Source: Rhizophlyctis rosea
Lineage: Eukaryota; Chytridiomycota; Chytridiomycetes; Rhizophlyctidales; Rhizophlyctidaceae
Assembly: GCA_027596075.1 (NCBI GenBank)
Contig: JADGJC010000006.1
Location: 186,001 to 250,000, forward strand
Direction of reading: 5' to 3'
DNA: 64,000 nucleotides
In this document: piece after piece, positions 11,606-21,781 of the stretch
Layout of the letters: each line of letters starts with the position of its first letter
How positions within the stretch are numbered: position 1 is the stretch's first letter
Program-made: the position numbers and the translations under genes
The notes under the pieces: model-generated
Seen by the model: the letters and a program-made list of their open reading frames with translations, nothing else
Database searches by the model: none
What the model was told of the DNA's origin: nothing

Positions 11606-13114
11606 CTAATCTTCGTTTTCTCCTAACGCGTGAGCATTTGGTATGGATGTGGTAACGATTGCACTCATTGGCTGCTGTCTCATCAGCTGTTCTCCTCTCG
11701 GGCTGTCAGTCTTCAACTTGGACGTGTCGCGGAGTGGGAGACATCCGTCAAAATGGGGCGGCTTGATGTTACCGCTTCCCGAGAATGACCGTGCGAGGAT
11801 TTGGCCGTATATTGTACAGGAGTTGCATTCTGTTGAGGGTTTTATGAGCGGTTTGCATTCATCCGCGATGCCGAATAGTGCAGAAAAGCTCAAGCTAGTT
11901 TCTTACCAATGTGCGCATCTGGAGCCAGAATGGTACCAAAGATTTCCGTGTTTTCAAGGACCAAGGTGGGGATCCCGAGGACATTCCATAACACTCTACT
12001 GGGGTGTGTGAAAGTTGCAGTGTCTAGATTACTCAGAATCACTTTGTCGTTGGCGCGTCGGCTGGGATAAACGTTGAGGATGATGGTTGTGACTGGCTCG
12101 TATTTGCCCGTCATTGTCAAAGCTGTGAGAAATCGTGGTGTCAACCATGAGCCTTGCCAACAAATACCCATGTCGAAAATCAATCCATGCCAAATCAGCG
12201 TTCAACTAACCAATAGCCTTAACATTCGTCAGAGCATCCACACCAAAATGGGCAACCTCTGTATCCCTCTGTCTCGGCATCCAAATCGTCAAGCGTCCCG
12301 TCATCTGTGGATGAACTCCCAATGTCAAACTCCCGGGCAAACTCCTTGCCAACTCCGCAATGCCCCTCATATCAGACTCAACATCCCTGATCCCCTGTCC
12401 CTCAACACGCATCTCGCTTCCATTGACGACTCGCACAGTACATCCCCGTCCTTCCATTCGATCTACTACGTCCTTCCCGACATCCGAAGTACGGGATGTC
12501 GTGGTCGTCGTGGCATGTCCGTTGAAGATGGATCCGTTCCGGAATGTGAGGGAGTCGAGAGATGTGAGTGTTGAGGAGTATATGGAGGCTCTTTCGAGGT
12601 CTGCGCAGGATTGGGGTTGGGGGAAGATGGAGGTGCCGAGGGTCCAGTTTGTTAGGTGGGCGGATGAGAGGGAGAGAAGGCGGCCTTTGATGATGAAAAT
12701 ACAGTGTGAGATCTACGCGGAGAACTCTGCACAAGAGCAGCAGACGATTATACCTCCAACAGAACCGCCAGGCTCGCTCCCATTCCACTCATTTAAGACA
12801 ACAGCATTAAAAACCTGCAAGCCCTTTCCAAGCGGTGGGGACGCACATCCTCCCGCCGTTCTTGGATCCGCCCCGACGGGAACTGGACCACAACAAAACC
12901 AGCATCAGTTTCAGAATCAAGACCGTCTCCTTTCACTTTCCTATAACCAAAACTTACTCGGAGCCCTCTTCATTCTCGCCGTCTGCTTCCTCCTCCATTC
13001 CCGGACAATATCACTACTCTTGAGACCCTCCCATCGCTCAGGGGTGTTCATCCATCCTAATGCTGTCAAGAGCGCAATGAAGCTGACAACAGCTTTGAAG
13101 GCGGGTGGGGCCAT
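11606..13114 (-). CDS. Secreted protein with a choice-of-anchor A type domain
   Basis: Extracellular or wall-associated protein of unknown function. The ATG at 13112-13114 gives a hydrophobic start, APPAFKAVVSFIALLTALG, a likely signal peptide or anchor. Exons joined by eye give LGKGLQVFNAVVLNEWNGS, a Ser/Thr-rich stretch, SRVLWNVLGIPTLVLENTEI, FGTILAPDAHI and YGQILARSFSGSGNIKPPHF. The VLWN, GTILAP and final G-ARSFSGSG-I-HF-GC elements follow the pattern of choice-of-anchor A domains, known mostly from bacterial surface proteins and also from fungal secreted proteins. The stop TAG is at 11606-11608, 137 bp from the convergent KAT8-like gene. A long unrelated frame on the plus strand (12360-13124) is its shadow. 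Family is moderately sure; function is not. Confidence 0.72.
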
Positions 13115-14447
13115 GGTTGTCTAGAAATGGAGACATTGGGCTGCGGAGGAGCAGTGTTTTCTGTGGGACAGCAGGGATGGGCAGTGGATGTCATGATGGA
13201 CCCTGAGATGGATGATGTAAGCGGCCAACAAGCCACGCCCATCCTCGCGGCCCCGTCTGGTGGCCGCACAAAAGTTCCCCTCCTTCCCAATTGCTTCCCA
13301 ATCTTCCCATTCTCCTTTTCTCTTTCACCACTTTTCATCTACAACCGGTTACCCTACTCGTCCCTGCCGGTCACTCTGCCCCAAGTGGAAAGCTCCATCC
13401 GTTCCAAGTCCCCCAGCACAGCACGCATTGTGCACGGTGTAATGCGCCTATTCCTTCGGGTTTCCAATTCTGCTACGTGACTGCCTGGCCGTCCAGTTCC
13501 TTCCGGGGATTGGCACATATCATCTCAATGCGAGATAGAGGTGTAGACCACCCGGCTTTGATCTGGTAGTGAGGGCTCCTGCCCGTCGATCTACTTGAGA
13601 GAAGCCGTCGTTCCTTGAGGGGAGCGAGGTTGGTCTATCTGTTGGGCGTTGCGTTAGAGGCTTTGGGTGCGTGCTTGTGCTGTGGGGACTGCGGCGCCGG
13701 AAGGCGGCAGCAATCGTAAGTATCATTGTTCACTTTCAATCCTCTCTTTCGCATGTTAATTCATATTTTTTCTTCAATAGCACAAGGAACCAGATAACCC
13801 AGAGGACAAAGCACCACCAACATCGACAATAACATTACGCTCGGGAATCTTCCAACGCACCTTGACCCACACGCCTTGCGTTTGCCTGTAGTATTCACTT
13901 TTTGTGACGCTACGCCGGTTGGGACGTGACATCCGGAGGAGTCCCTCCACCGCGGACTGGGTACCCGTTGGTGAGGGATTCTGACCGCCTGTCGTTCCCC
14001 CTTCTTCATAGCTTTGATGGCCGCAAGGAATGCTGGTGATAGGTGAGATTCCCTTGATTCGTACCATCGAAGCATGCTCTTCCAATAAGGTCAAGTAGTC
14101 GAGTTTTGTGCGTTGTGTTATGCACGTGTTGGAACAGATACTGACTCACCCTTCACTGTAATTAATGGGCAGGACATTCTGGATGTACAAAGCAAGCTCC
14201 GCCCCCGGCGGTGACGGTTTCCTATTTCTACATCATGTACATATGCAACGCTTAAATATAAATGATTTTGAAGTTGAATCAAGGCGCTCTGGTTTACTCA
14301 ATTCGTCTCAAAATTTCGTATCTTTGGTTATGTGAAAGATCGACATATGAATCTGATTCGTAGGGGAGGCACACCAAGCTCATTCCCCTACACTTGCGCT
14401 ATTTACAATTTGAGAACTAGGAACTCTGGCTCCACACATAAGCGTCC
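13115..14447. other. Intergenic region without a confident gene
   Basis: 1.3 kb between the secreted protein's start and the dehydrogenase's 3' end. A minus-strand stretch at 13761-14215 stays open in several frames and could be a small two-exon gene, but no domain or clear start is visible. The rest shows nothing recognisable. Confidence 0.5.
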
Positions 14448-16707
14448 TCAATTGAGCCAAGACTTCTCCGCGGGCGGGGCCCACTGTGCGGAGTAACGTT
14501 AACACCATTTTACCAATTTTAATCCCGTCCAACTCGACGGCGACATACCTTCGTGGTAACCTTCCTCCGAGATGTGAAAAACTCCATCCCGCCATCTCCA
14601 GTGATATCCAAATCACCAAACTTGGAGGCATTGATTCCCCCGAACGAGAAAGGCTCCCTAAGAAACAAAAGGAGTGAGATGAGTTCGGCCGTACGTCCAT
14701 GAATTCCGTTTCGAAGAGAAAAGGTTACCTTGGCACTGGTACGCCGATATTAACTCCAATCATCCCTGCCTGGAACCTCTTCGTGAACCACTCCGCGATT
14801 CCGCCATTTTGCGTGTAGATGCACGCTGAAAAAAACCGCCACATTCAGCGCACCGCAGACAAGCAAAACACACGAATTCACAAAATACCCACCAGCATTC
14901 CCATACGGATTCCCATTCTCGATCTCAATCGCCTCCTCCTTACTTTCACACTGATAAATACTCAACACCGGCCCAAAAATCTCGTCATGCAGCGCCGGAT
15001 CCGTCTTCTTCGAGTGCTGAATGATGGTAGGTCCGACCCACCAGCCCTCATGCCGTTCGTGAGCCCACGACCGTCCATCAAGCAGGATCTTCGCGCCCGA
15101 GTTCTGCGCCTCGTCGATGTACCGGAGGATCTTCTCCTGCGAGACGCCGTCAATGACTGGACCGACGCAACCGGAGTCTTTGCCGGGTGTTAGTTGGGAC
15201 GCTTTGCGGATGAGGAGGTCGGTGAGTTCGGGTTGAGGTCCGATGGTTAGGAGGACGGAGGCGGCCTGGTGGAGTTTGTGTCATTGATGAATGCATTTGG
15301 AGTGGAGATGGCAAGAGGCTTTACCATGCAGCGCTGCCCACTGCAGCCAGTGAACGAGTTGACGATATCTGACGAGGCCATTTCGAGGTTACATTCTGGG
15401 CTAGAGACCAGATGATTCTTTGCGCCGCCTGAGGTATTACAAATGAGTAAATGCAAGCAACCCGTTGCCACAAGTCCAGCATACCAAGAGCAAGGACACG
15501 CTTATTCAAGTTGCGGCACCGCTTCGAGACAATTTCAGCAATGCGTGTCGTTCCGACAAACGTAACCGCCTTGACATCCGGATGGTCGCAAAGATGGTTC
15601 ACGGCTATGAAATCCGTCAGTCACTGTAAATGAGTGTGACGAAACATAAGGCGTACCTTCAGCAGTGCCATGCACCAAATTCACAACACCCTGTGGCAGC
15701 CCAGCATCCCTCAACAACTCCATGGTACGGCACATTGTCAACGGGACCTTCTCCGAAGGCTTCAAGACCATGGTATTCCCTGTTGCAATCGCTATGGGCA
15801 GCGTCCACATTGGTACCATGTATGGGAAGTCTGTGATGCACGAAAACATAAGTATCTGAACGCGCAACTCTAGGTGCCATTGATCACTCACTGAAAGGCA
15901 CAACAGAAGCAATCACTCCCAATGGTTTGCGCATATCATAACAATGCACGCCACGACTGACTTCCAACATTTTTCCTTGGATGATTTGGGGCAAGGAGAT
16001 TGCATACTCGACCGTTTCGTTTCCCTTCGCGATCTCTGCCAGCGCCTCTGCTTTATTCTGAGTGGTATAGCTGTCAGGTTGGAGTGCCTCCTATTTCAAC
16101 GTCGGAGAGCAAAGGACAAATATGCTCCACCTTCCCATGCTCAAGAACAATAAGATGTGCCAATTCGTCTGCATGCTCTGATTAAGAGGTACAGCATCAG
16201 GATCCAAATTTTGATTATAACTCCCTCCAGAAGCTCTTACCAACAACAAGCTGATGGAACTTCATCAAAATCTGCACCCGATCCTTCACAGTACGGTTGC
16301 TACACGCATTCAAAAGTAATATATCAAACACCCCTTCTCCGCCAAAAGACACCCAATGAGAAACCCTACCTCCACCCCTCCCAAGCCCTCCTCGCACTCT
16401 TCACAGCAGTATCAACATCCTTCGCCCCACTCAATGGCACATAACTCAACACGCTCCCGTCATGCGGCGACGTCACAGGGACATATCGCTCCCTATTCTT
16501 CAAACTCTCGTCAGGAACATGGCGCACAAAACTCTCCAGCGAGGGCGTGGACTCTTCGAGTTTAGTGGGGTCTGGGGGGTTGGTGTTGGTGTGCTCGGCG
16601 CCGGCTTCGACGTGCGTGTGGTCGATCCAGTTTTGGAGGGCTTGTGGGGCGTGGGCTTGGAGGAGTATTTGGGTTTGGGAGTAGGTGGAGGGGAGGGTGG
16701 TAGACAT
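14448..16707 (-). CDS. Methylmalonate-semialdehyde dehydrogenase (ALDH6 family), probably mitochondrial
   Basis: Converts methylmalonate or malonate semialdehyde with CoA and NAD to propionyl- or acetyl-CoA in valine and pyrimidine breakdown. The ATG at 16705-16707 opens a long N-terminal leader before RERYVPVTSPHDGSVLSYVP, and the family motif VPLSGAKDVDTAVKSA follows. Later exons give PYMVPMWTLPIAIATGNTMV, LKPSEKVPLTMCRTMELL, VTFVGTTRIAEIV, and FTGCSGQRCM with the catalytic Cys in GQRCM, the CoA-dependent ALDH6 signature. Near the end come DPALHDEIFGPVLSIYQC, TQNGGIAEWFTKRFQAGMIG and PFSFGGINASKFGD. The last splice gives KVTTKWAPPAEKSWLN and a TGA at 14448-14450. At least seven exons. One glutamine-poor leader region is atypical in length, but catalytic parts look intact. 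Confidence 0.9.
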
Positions 16708-17076
16708 TTGTTTTTTTTGGGCGCTTTCGGTGGGTTGTGTGTGGTTGTTCAGCGGGGGTTTGGGTTAAAGGAGAGCAGCTTGAAAGGAGTTTCGGGTTCC
16801 AGATTGACAGGTCGGTTGCAGCTTGCGATGAATTGCAATGACGATGAGTTGCAGGGGGGAGCTTGAGAGTTGCCTTGTTATCATGACGCGTCAGGTGGGC
16901 GTGGCACATGGCGGCACATTCCCATGACAAGGGTCCACATTCAATTATCATATCTTCGAAGGTGCGGGTAGCTACTAGCGCGGAGCTAGTCTGAAGCTAC
17001 AGGATGTTCCGATTTACTATTCGCAAAATATATTTAAATGGCAAGTCTATATGAAGGCAAAGGTTCTAATGTGCAA
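16708..17076. other. Intergenic region upstream of the dehydrogenase gene
   Basis: 369 bp between the dehydrogenase start and the 3' end of the methyltransferase gene. No supported gene. The first 100 bp have a long G/T-rich run on the plus strand. Confidence 0.5.
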
Positions 17077-18727
17077 TTACTGCTTCACAGCAGTGAAAAA
17101 CACGGAATTATATACGTGCTGCAACATGGAGTCGGGGTTGCCGGCATATGTCGAAGTCACCATGCGCTCATTCTGCAGGAGGGACATCAGCAGAGTGAAG
17201 GCTTGAGATGTATGAATAATGTGTCTTACCTCAATCACAAATCCGCAATCGTGAACTAATTCTTTCAACTCTTGCAGAGTGAGTTCAATCGACATTTCAT
17301 TTAGTGTTCCCTCCCAGTGCCAGTACAGGGGCCCTAGTTGCATTACATGTCTTGTTAGTAAACAATACGGTCGATGGGTCATTGATCCAGCGCTTACATA
17401 CCCAAATTTATCCACAGCCCGCCTGACTTCAACACATTGGATATGATGTCGACGTATTGCACTACATTCTTGGCCGTGTCCATGAAGAAACATGTTACCA
17501 CCACGTCCCAGTCTCCTCGATGCTTCTCCTCGGCGTAAACTTCACAAAAGTCTCCTGCTGACATCGAGAAGTTCGCGCCTTGTGGAACTCCGACCGCTGG
17601 ATGGACGTCCGGTATTCTCACGCCTTGCAATTGGCCATCAATTGTCGGTATGTTGGAGAAACTATGAACCCATGGATAGATTTCGACTTCGTTGATGTTT
17701 CGCGTTCTGCGCCGTAAAAGGTTAGAGCACATGGAAGCTGGACCCACGAACACATGGAAACCTGTTGAGGACGAAATTCGACCCAAGTAGCTGGAAGCAA
17801 CAAAATCAGGCACCAAGAAAGCTGGCATAATTCAACGTGAATGAATCAATACCATGTAGAAGCTGAATTCATTTCCTGCAAAGCACCACGCGTTGGCCAC
17901 CCATGTTTACAGAGCGCTTACAAGGAGTTGACATAACTGACCTTCGCATGAGAATCCTGGATCTTTTTGTAAATAAACATATCTACGATCTTATCAACAC
18001 CTGCTATTGTGCCAACCTTTGGTCACTACTTCAAAAGCTAGTCGTCCCAATCCCGCCCCTGGCACGAGGACTTTGTAATGTCCTCTAATCGCATAAGTCA
18101 GAACTGCGTCAACAGATTGTGACGAGAATCATGATCATCCGCAGTTGGTCACCTCTCTGACAACGGAACATTCGCAAACCGTCTCTCTAGTTCTTCTAGT
18201 ATCAGTCCATAAGTCGCGTCCCGTTCAGCTTTCCCCTACGCAATTGGTTAGCTGTTGTGGGCAGTTTCAATTGAAGTCGTCCTGACTGACAAGCGTACCT
18301 CCACCGACCAATCGCGGACAAACTGACGCAGTGTGCTTCGAACCTTGTCGGCGTTGCTTTCAGGAACTGGCTTTTGTCTATCCGACTGAGCACTTCATTA
18401 GTCAGCGGGGGGTGATCTTGTCTGTCGCCCGCAGTTTCCGGTACTAACCAGAATGTCCGGAGTAACCTCTCCCTCCACCAGCAATTCCAAGAAGGCTGCG
18501 TTAGACCTTATTCTCTTGTCAGTCTCCGCTATCTTTTGCGGCAAGTGCTTCAGGAGCCGTTTATGTTGTGCTGTTAGGGTCGCGTAGTCTGCCCGCCGCT
18601 TCGCGTTTGTGGCCAGAGCTTTCTGAGCATAATTTAAGAACGTGCGAATGCAGTCTGCGAAGGCAGTCTTCTCGAGCGCTTTATCCTCCGCGGTCCCTTC
18701 CAGCTCGTCGTCGGTGTTAACAAACAT
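17077..18727 (-). CDS. Carnosine N-methyltransferase-like protein (N2227 family)
   Basis: SAM-dependent methyltransferase; relatives methylate carnosine or histidine-containing peptides and proteins. The ATG at 18725-18727 gives MFVNTDDELEGTAEDKALEK, then a helical N-terminal region (FADCIRTFLNYAQKAL, AQHKRLLKHLPQKIAE, IRSNAAFLELLV) that matches the family. After introns comes the SAM-binding glycine motif HYKVLVPGAGLGRLAFEV, then GNEFSFYMVLIHS, SMSAGDFCEVYAEEKHRGDW and VVVTCFFMDTAKNVVQYVDI. The last exon gives GPLYWHWEG, SIELTLQELKELVHDCGF and SMLQHVYNSVFFTAVKQ, with the TAA at 17077-17079. The full domain order is present and length is normal. The substrate in this organism is unknown. Confidence 0.88.
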
Positions 18728-19215
18728 AACTCAATTTACTGCCGTATAGAAGAAGGAGTTCGCGGACCTTTAAGGTAAGTTACCTACCTACCTATTGGAA
18801 AACTTGAAATTGAATGTTTCGAGGGCCTGGGACTCTGGCTGTGCCCTGGAGTGATGAGTCATAGTGGGTGGGTCCGCAGCAATTGCCTCACAGTCTTGCA
18901 CCCGTGCCACCAATGCAATGCAATCACAGGGTTTCCCACAGTGCTTCCCACACTCCTTCCCACAGTGCTTCCCACAGTGCTTCCCACACTCCTTCCCACA
19001 GTGCTTCCCACAGTGCTTGACAGCCTTTCGGCCCTTTCCCACGCCCTCGCTGCTCTCTCCAAAACACACCCACCATCGGGGAATGCGAAATATCGCCCCT
19101 CCACAATATACACAAATAACAACTAGGCTTGCTTCATATCGCTCAACTGAGTTCTTGTCCGCTATCATATAGATATTAATACTTTTTCACACCGTGCTTC
19201 ACTCACTACGCCAAT
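18728..19215. promoter_or_regulatory. Shared divergent promoter region containing a 12-bp minisatellite
   Basis: 488 bp between the methyltransferase start and the unknown plus-strand gene's start. It contains the repeat at 18932-19015 and a minus-strand open frame across it (18788-19168), discussed in the findings. No other element is called. Confidence 0.5.
18932..19015. repeat. Minisatellite, seven 12-bp units
   Basis: Units read CTTCCCACAGTG (g) or CTTCCCACACTC (c) in the order g, c, g, g, c, g, g, so a 36-bp higher-order period is visible; the first unit has one base change. The unit length is a multiple of three and contains no stop on either strand, so all frames stay open through it. 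Confidence 0.9.
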
Positions 19216-21452
19216 ATGAAACGCGGACCGGGCGGCAACCAGCCAAAAAATCCCGGAGGCATATTGTTGAGCTTTGACGACACTCCTGCACCGCAGACAA
19301 GGAATACGTCTCCAGCTATATCACAACAACAGCCGGACCTTGCCCACCGCCACACCGTGTTTGCGCCCGTTACACCTTCAACTTCTTCGGCCAATGTTCA
19401 GACGGAAAGCTCAGTCTGCACTGGTGCATCAACCCCGATGATGCGTAAGAGGAAAGGGTCAGCAAATCAAACTAGCTGGAACGCCAAACGGACCGGCGCG
19501 CAGCCAGAAATCGGCGGTGCAGTCGAGTCGTCGCTTGAAAATCAATCGGATTTCAAGATGGAACGACGATCGGCGAGCGGGACTTGGAATGCAAAGAGAA
19601 CGCAGAAAGCTGTGTCAGGACGTGAGTTGCTGGTGTCTCTTCAAATGACTTCTTAACTGTGATTGACAACTCGGAACCAGCGCCCACTCCCACAGCCCCT
19701 TCTTCTCCGTCGTCGTCCGGACACGATAGTGTGCCTGCGGCACACCAAGGCAGGCTCGAAGGGGACGAGAGCATTGAGCTCCCTTTCAAGAAAACTGCAA
19801 AGAAGCGTAAGTCAATTCTGAAAGCCGTAATGATGCACTGCAAAATAAGACGTTGACAGGTCCAACAGCTGGTGCCTACATCAATGACTTACGCCATATG
19901 GACAAAAGTGACGACGAATCATCGAGATCGGATGAGACGGACACGCTTTCAGTCCACGCAAATGTGGAGATAAAAACCGTCAAAAAAGAAAATGGAGCGC
20001 ATGCGGCTCCAGCAGCAGAGACTGCGCTGCCCGCAATTGACCATCGTGCTCATGGTTCGGCAGCTAATGTCCAAGTGAAGCTGAATGGTAAGACGCGTTG
20101 TGACAACTTGGATTCAATCATCAAGAGATGTAAACATTGTTAATACAGAAACGGAGACCGTTACCGCAACCACGAAAGGACAATCCGCAGGAGCAGCGGC
20201 ATCAGATGCCGTCCAACGTCCTGGTATTGTCAATGCTTTGGATAGACATGTCCGCGGGGCAGACGGAGAGGAGACAGTTGATGACATAGTACTACCCCCT
20301 CTAACGACGGCAAGGGATGAGATTGCCGAGGGCGTCTGGGTCACGACCAGCCAGGAAGAGGGTGATGTTGGACGTGGGGACGAGGTCGCGGAAGGGGCCG
20401 ACAATTCGCTTAATCCTGAGAAAGAAGCCGATGTGGTGGCGGGAACTGGTATGTTATTCATTGTGTTTGTTTCTGCCACACCCCAGAATTTCATTTCTAA
20501 TGGCTGTCAAGCAGAATCCACTAGCACATTGGTTGTCGACAATCATGTTCAGGTTGAAATGGACATCAGACCACCGACCTATACGAGTTCTGCACAGTCG
20601 GTCATTGCCGCGTCGAACACCGATTCGGACTATCCTCTATCGTTCGACCCGGCGAGCTCGATCTCATCCCCTGCTTTGCCGACGACGTCCCCAGTCTCCG
20701 CTTACAGTACAATGCCCTCCATGACGGGGGCACTTAACAGATTCCGAATGTTCTCCCGTCCGCCAAACCACCGACCGTCCTTCCAGACGATTTTCCATTC
20801 ATCCCAAGTGCGACTTGCACCAACTGTCCTCGGCGTCCACACAACCACTCTCGGGCCGATCAACGAACCCGCCGCTCACCTGCTGCCTGACGTCCAAGCG
20901 CTTCACCTGCTCGGAAACTTATACCTCGCTCAGACCCTTCTCCCAGACATCCCCACTCCGAATGGCACCAACCCCAACCACGAGTTCCGCTTCCCGCACC
21001 GAGTCCATTGGTCAAAGTTCGTGTGCGACTCGTATCTCTGGAGCACCCTCCAAAACCTCGCATCGCAAAACGGCACAGGCGGTCGTCGCCCAACCTGCGA
21101 CTGCCCCTGGCAACAGGAACTATGCTGCCCTCCACAAGGACACGACGTGCTCGTCATGGTCTTGCTACCTCAAGATGTCAACGATTCAGCGGCTTGGCAA
21201 CCTTTCCAAGACATGGGGGCGTGGATCAACAGGATCGCACGAATTCCGGTGGCAATCACACCTTACGGAGGGTATGGGGCGGACCACGCCGAAACGTACC
21301 TCATGCCGATGTCAATGCCATCCAGTCCGCCTTTGTGGAAGATCGTTGCGGATACGTTGGCGAAGGAGGGAGCGACAGGGGCAGCTGGGTGGAATGCGAT
21401 TGTGCGGCAGGGGTGGGAGAATGCGTTTGTGGCAGTTGTTGTAGCTAAGTGA
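19216..21452 (+). CDS. Unknown protein: disordered N-terminal half, globular C-terminal domain
   Basis: I do not recognise this gene. The ATG at 19216 opens a Ser/Thr/Pro-rich exon with two copies of a WNAKRT motif (near 19480 and 19585). Four or more short exons follow, each acidic and low in complexity, separated by small introns (for example around 19620-19680, 19805-19860, 20090-20150 and near 20450). Downstream of about 20730 the protein becomes ordered: RFRMFSRPPNHRPSFQTIF, VHTTTLGPINEPAAHLLP, EFRFPHRVHWSKFVCDSYLW, a Cys pair region (CDCPWQQELCC), HDVLVMVLLPQDVNDSAAW and a Gly/Ala-rich end. The C-terminal domain of about 220 residues is probably a conserved module. The gene shares a promoter region with the methyltransferase gene. 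Exon joins are approximate. Confidence 0.65.
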
Positions 21453-21781
21453 GTTTGGGGTTCATGATGTTGGGGAAGAAGGGAAGGAAGGGTTTTGCAA
21501 GACGATGGTGGATCGGGAAGGGGAAGGAATAGCAGGGTTTTTGCAATGTATATATTGGTCGTGTGTTTGTTGGCGCGCATGTTTTGTGCTGTACCACTGT
21601 TCAGGAATATAAGCAGATGCGGTTTTTCTCGTCTCTTGGTTTGGCTACATTTGAGAAACACGCCGGTGCTGCCAATGTTAGATGAATTTTCGTCACAGCC
21701 TTTACAATGATTGCTAATGATTGCGGTTGAAGTGTGACGAATGCATCAAAACTCTCTTTTGAAAGACTTCATCATTCATCC
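21453..21781. other. Convergent intergenic region
   Basis: 329 bp between the 3' ends of the unknown plus-strand gene and the deubiquitinase gene. Nothing recognisable. Confidence 0.5.

Noticed and set aside
11590..11625. U6-like word GAAGATTAGCA on the minus strand
   Set aside because: It coincides with the last codons and stop of the choice-of-anchor A gene; the rest of U6 is absent.
12360..13124. 254-residue open frame on the plus strand
   Set aside because: Runs opposite the choice-of-anchor A gene, crosses its introns, and has no domain.
13761..14215. Possible small two-exon gene on the minus strand
   Set aside because: Several frames are open, there is no clear start, and no domain. 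It lies in the 3' flank of the dehydrogenase gene. Not enough support.
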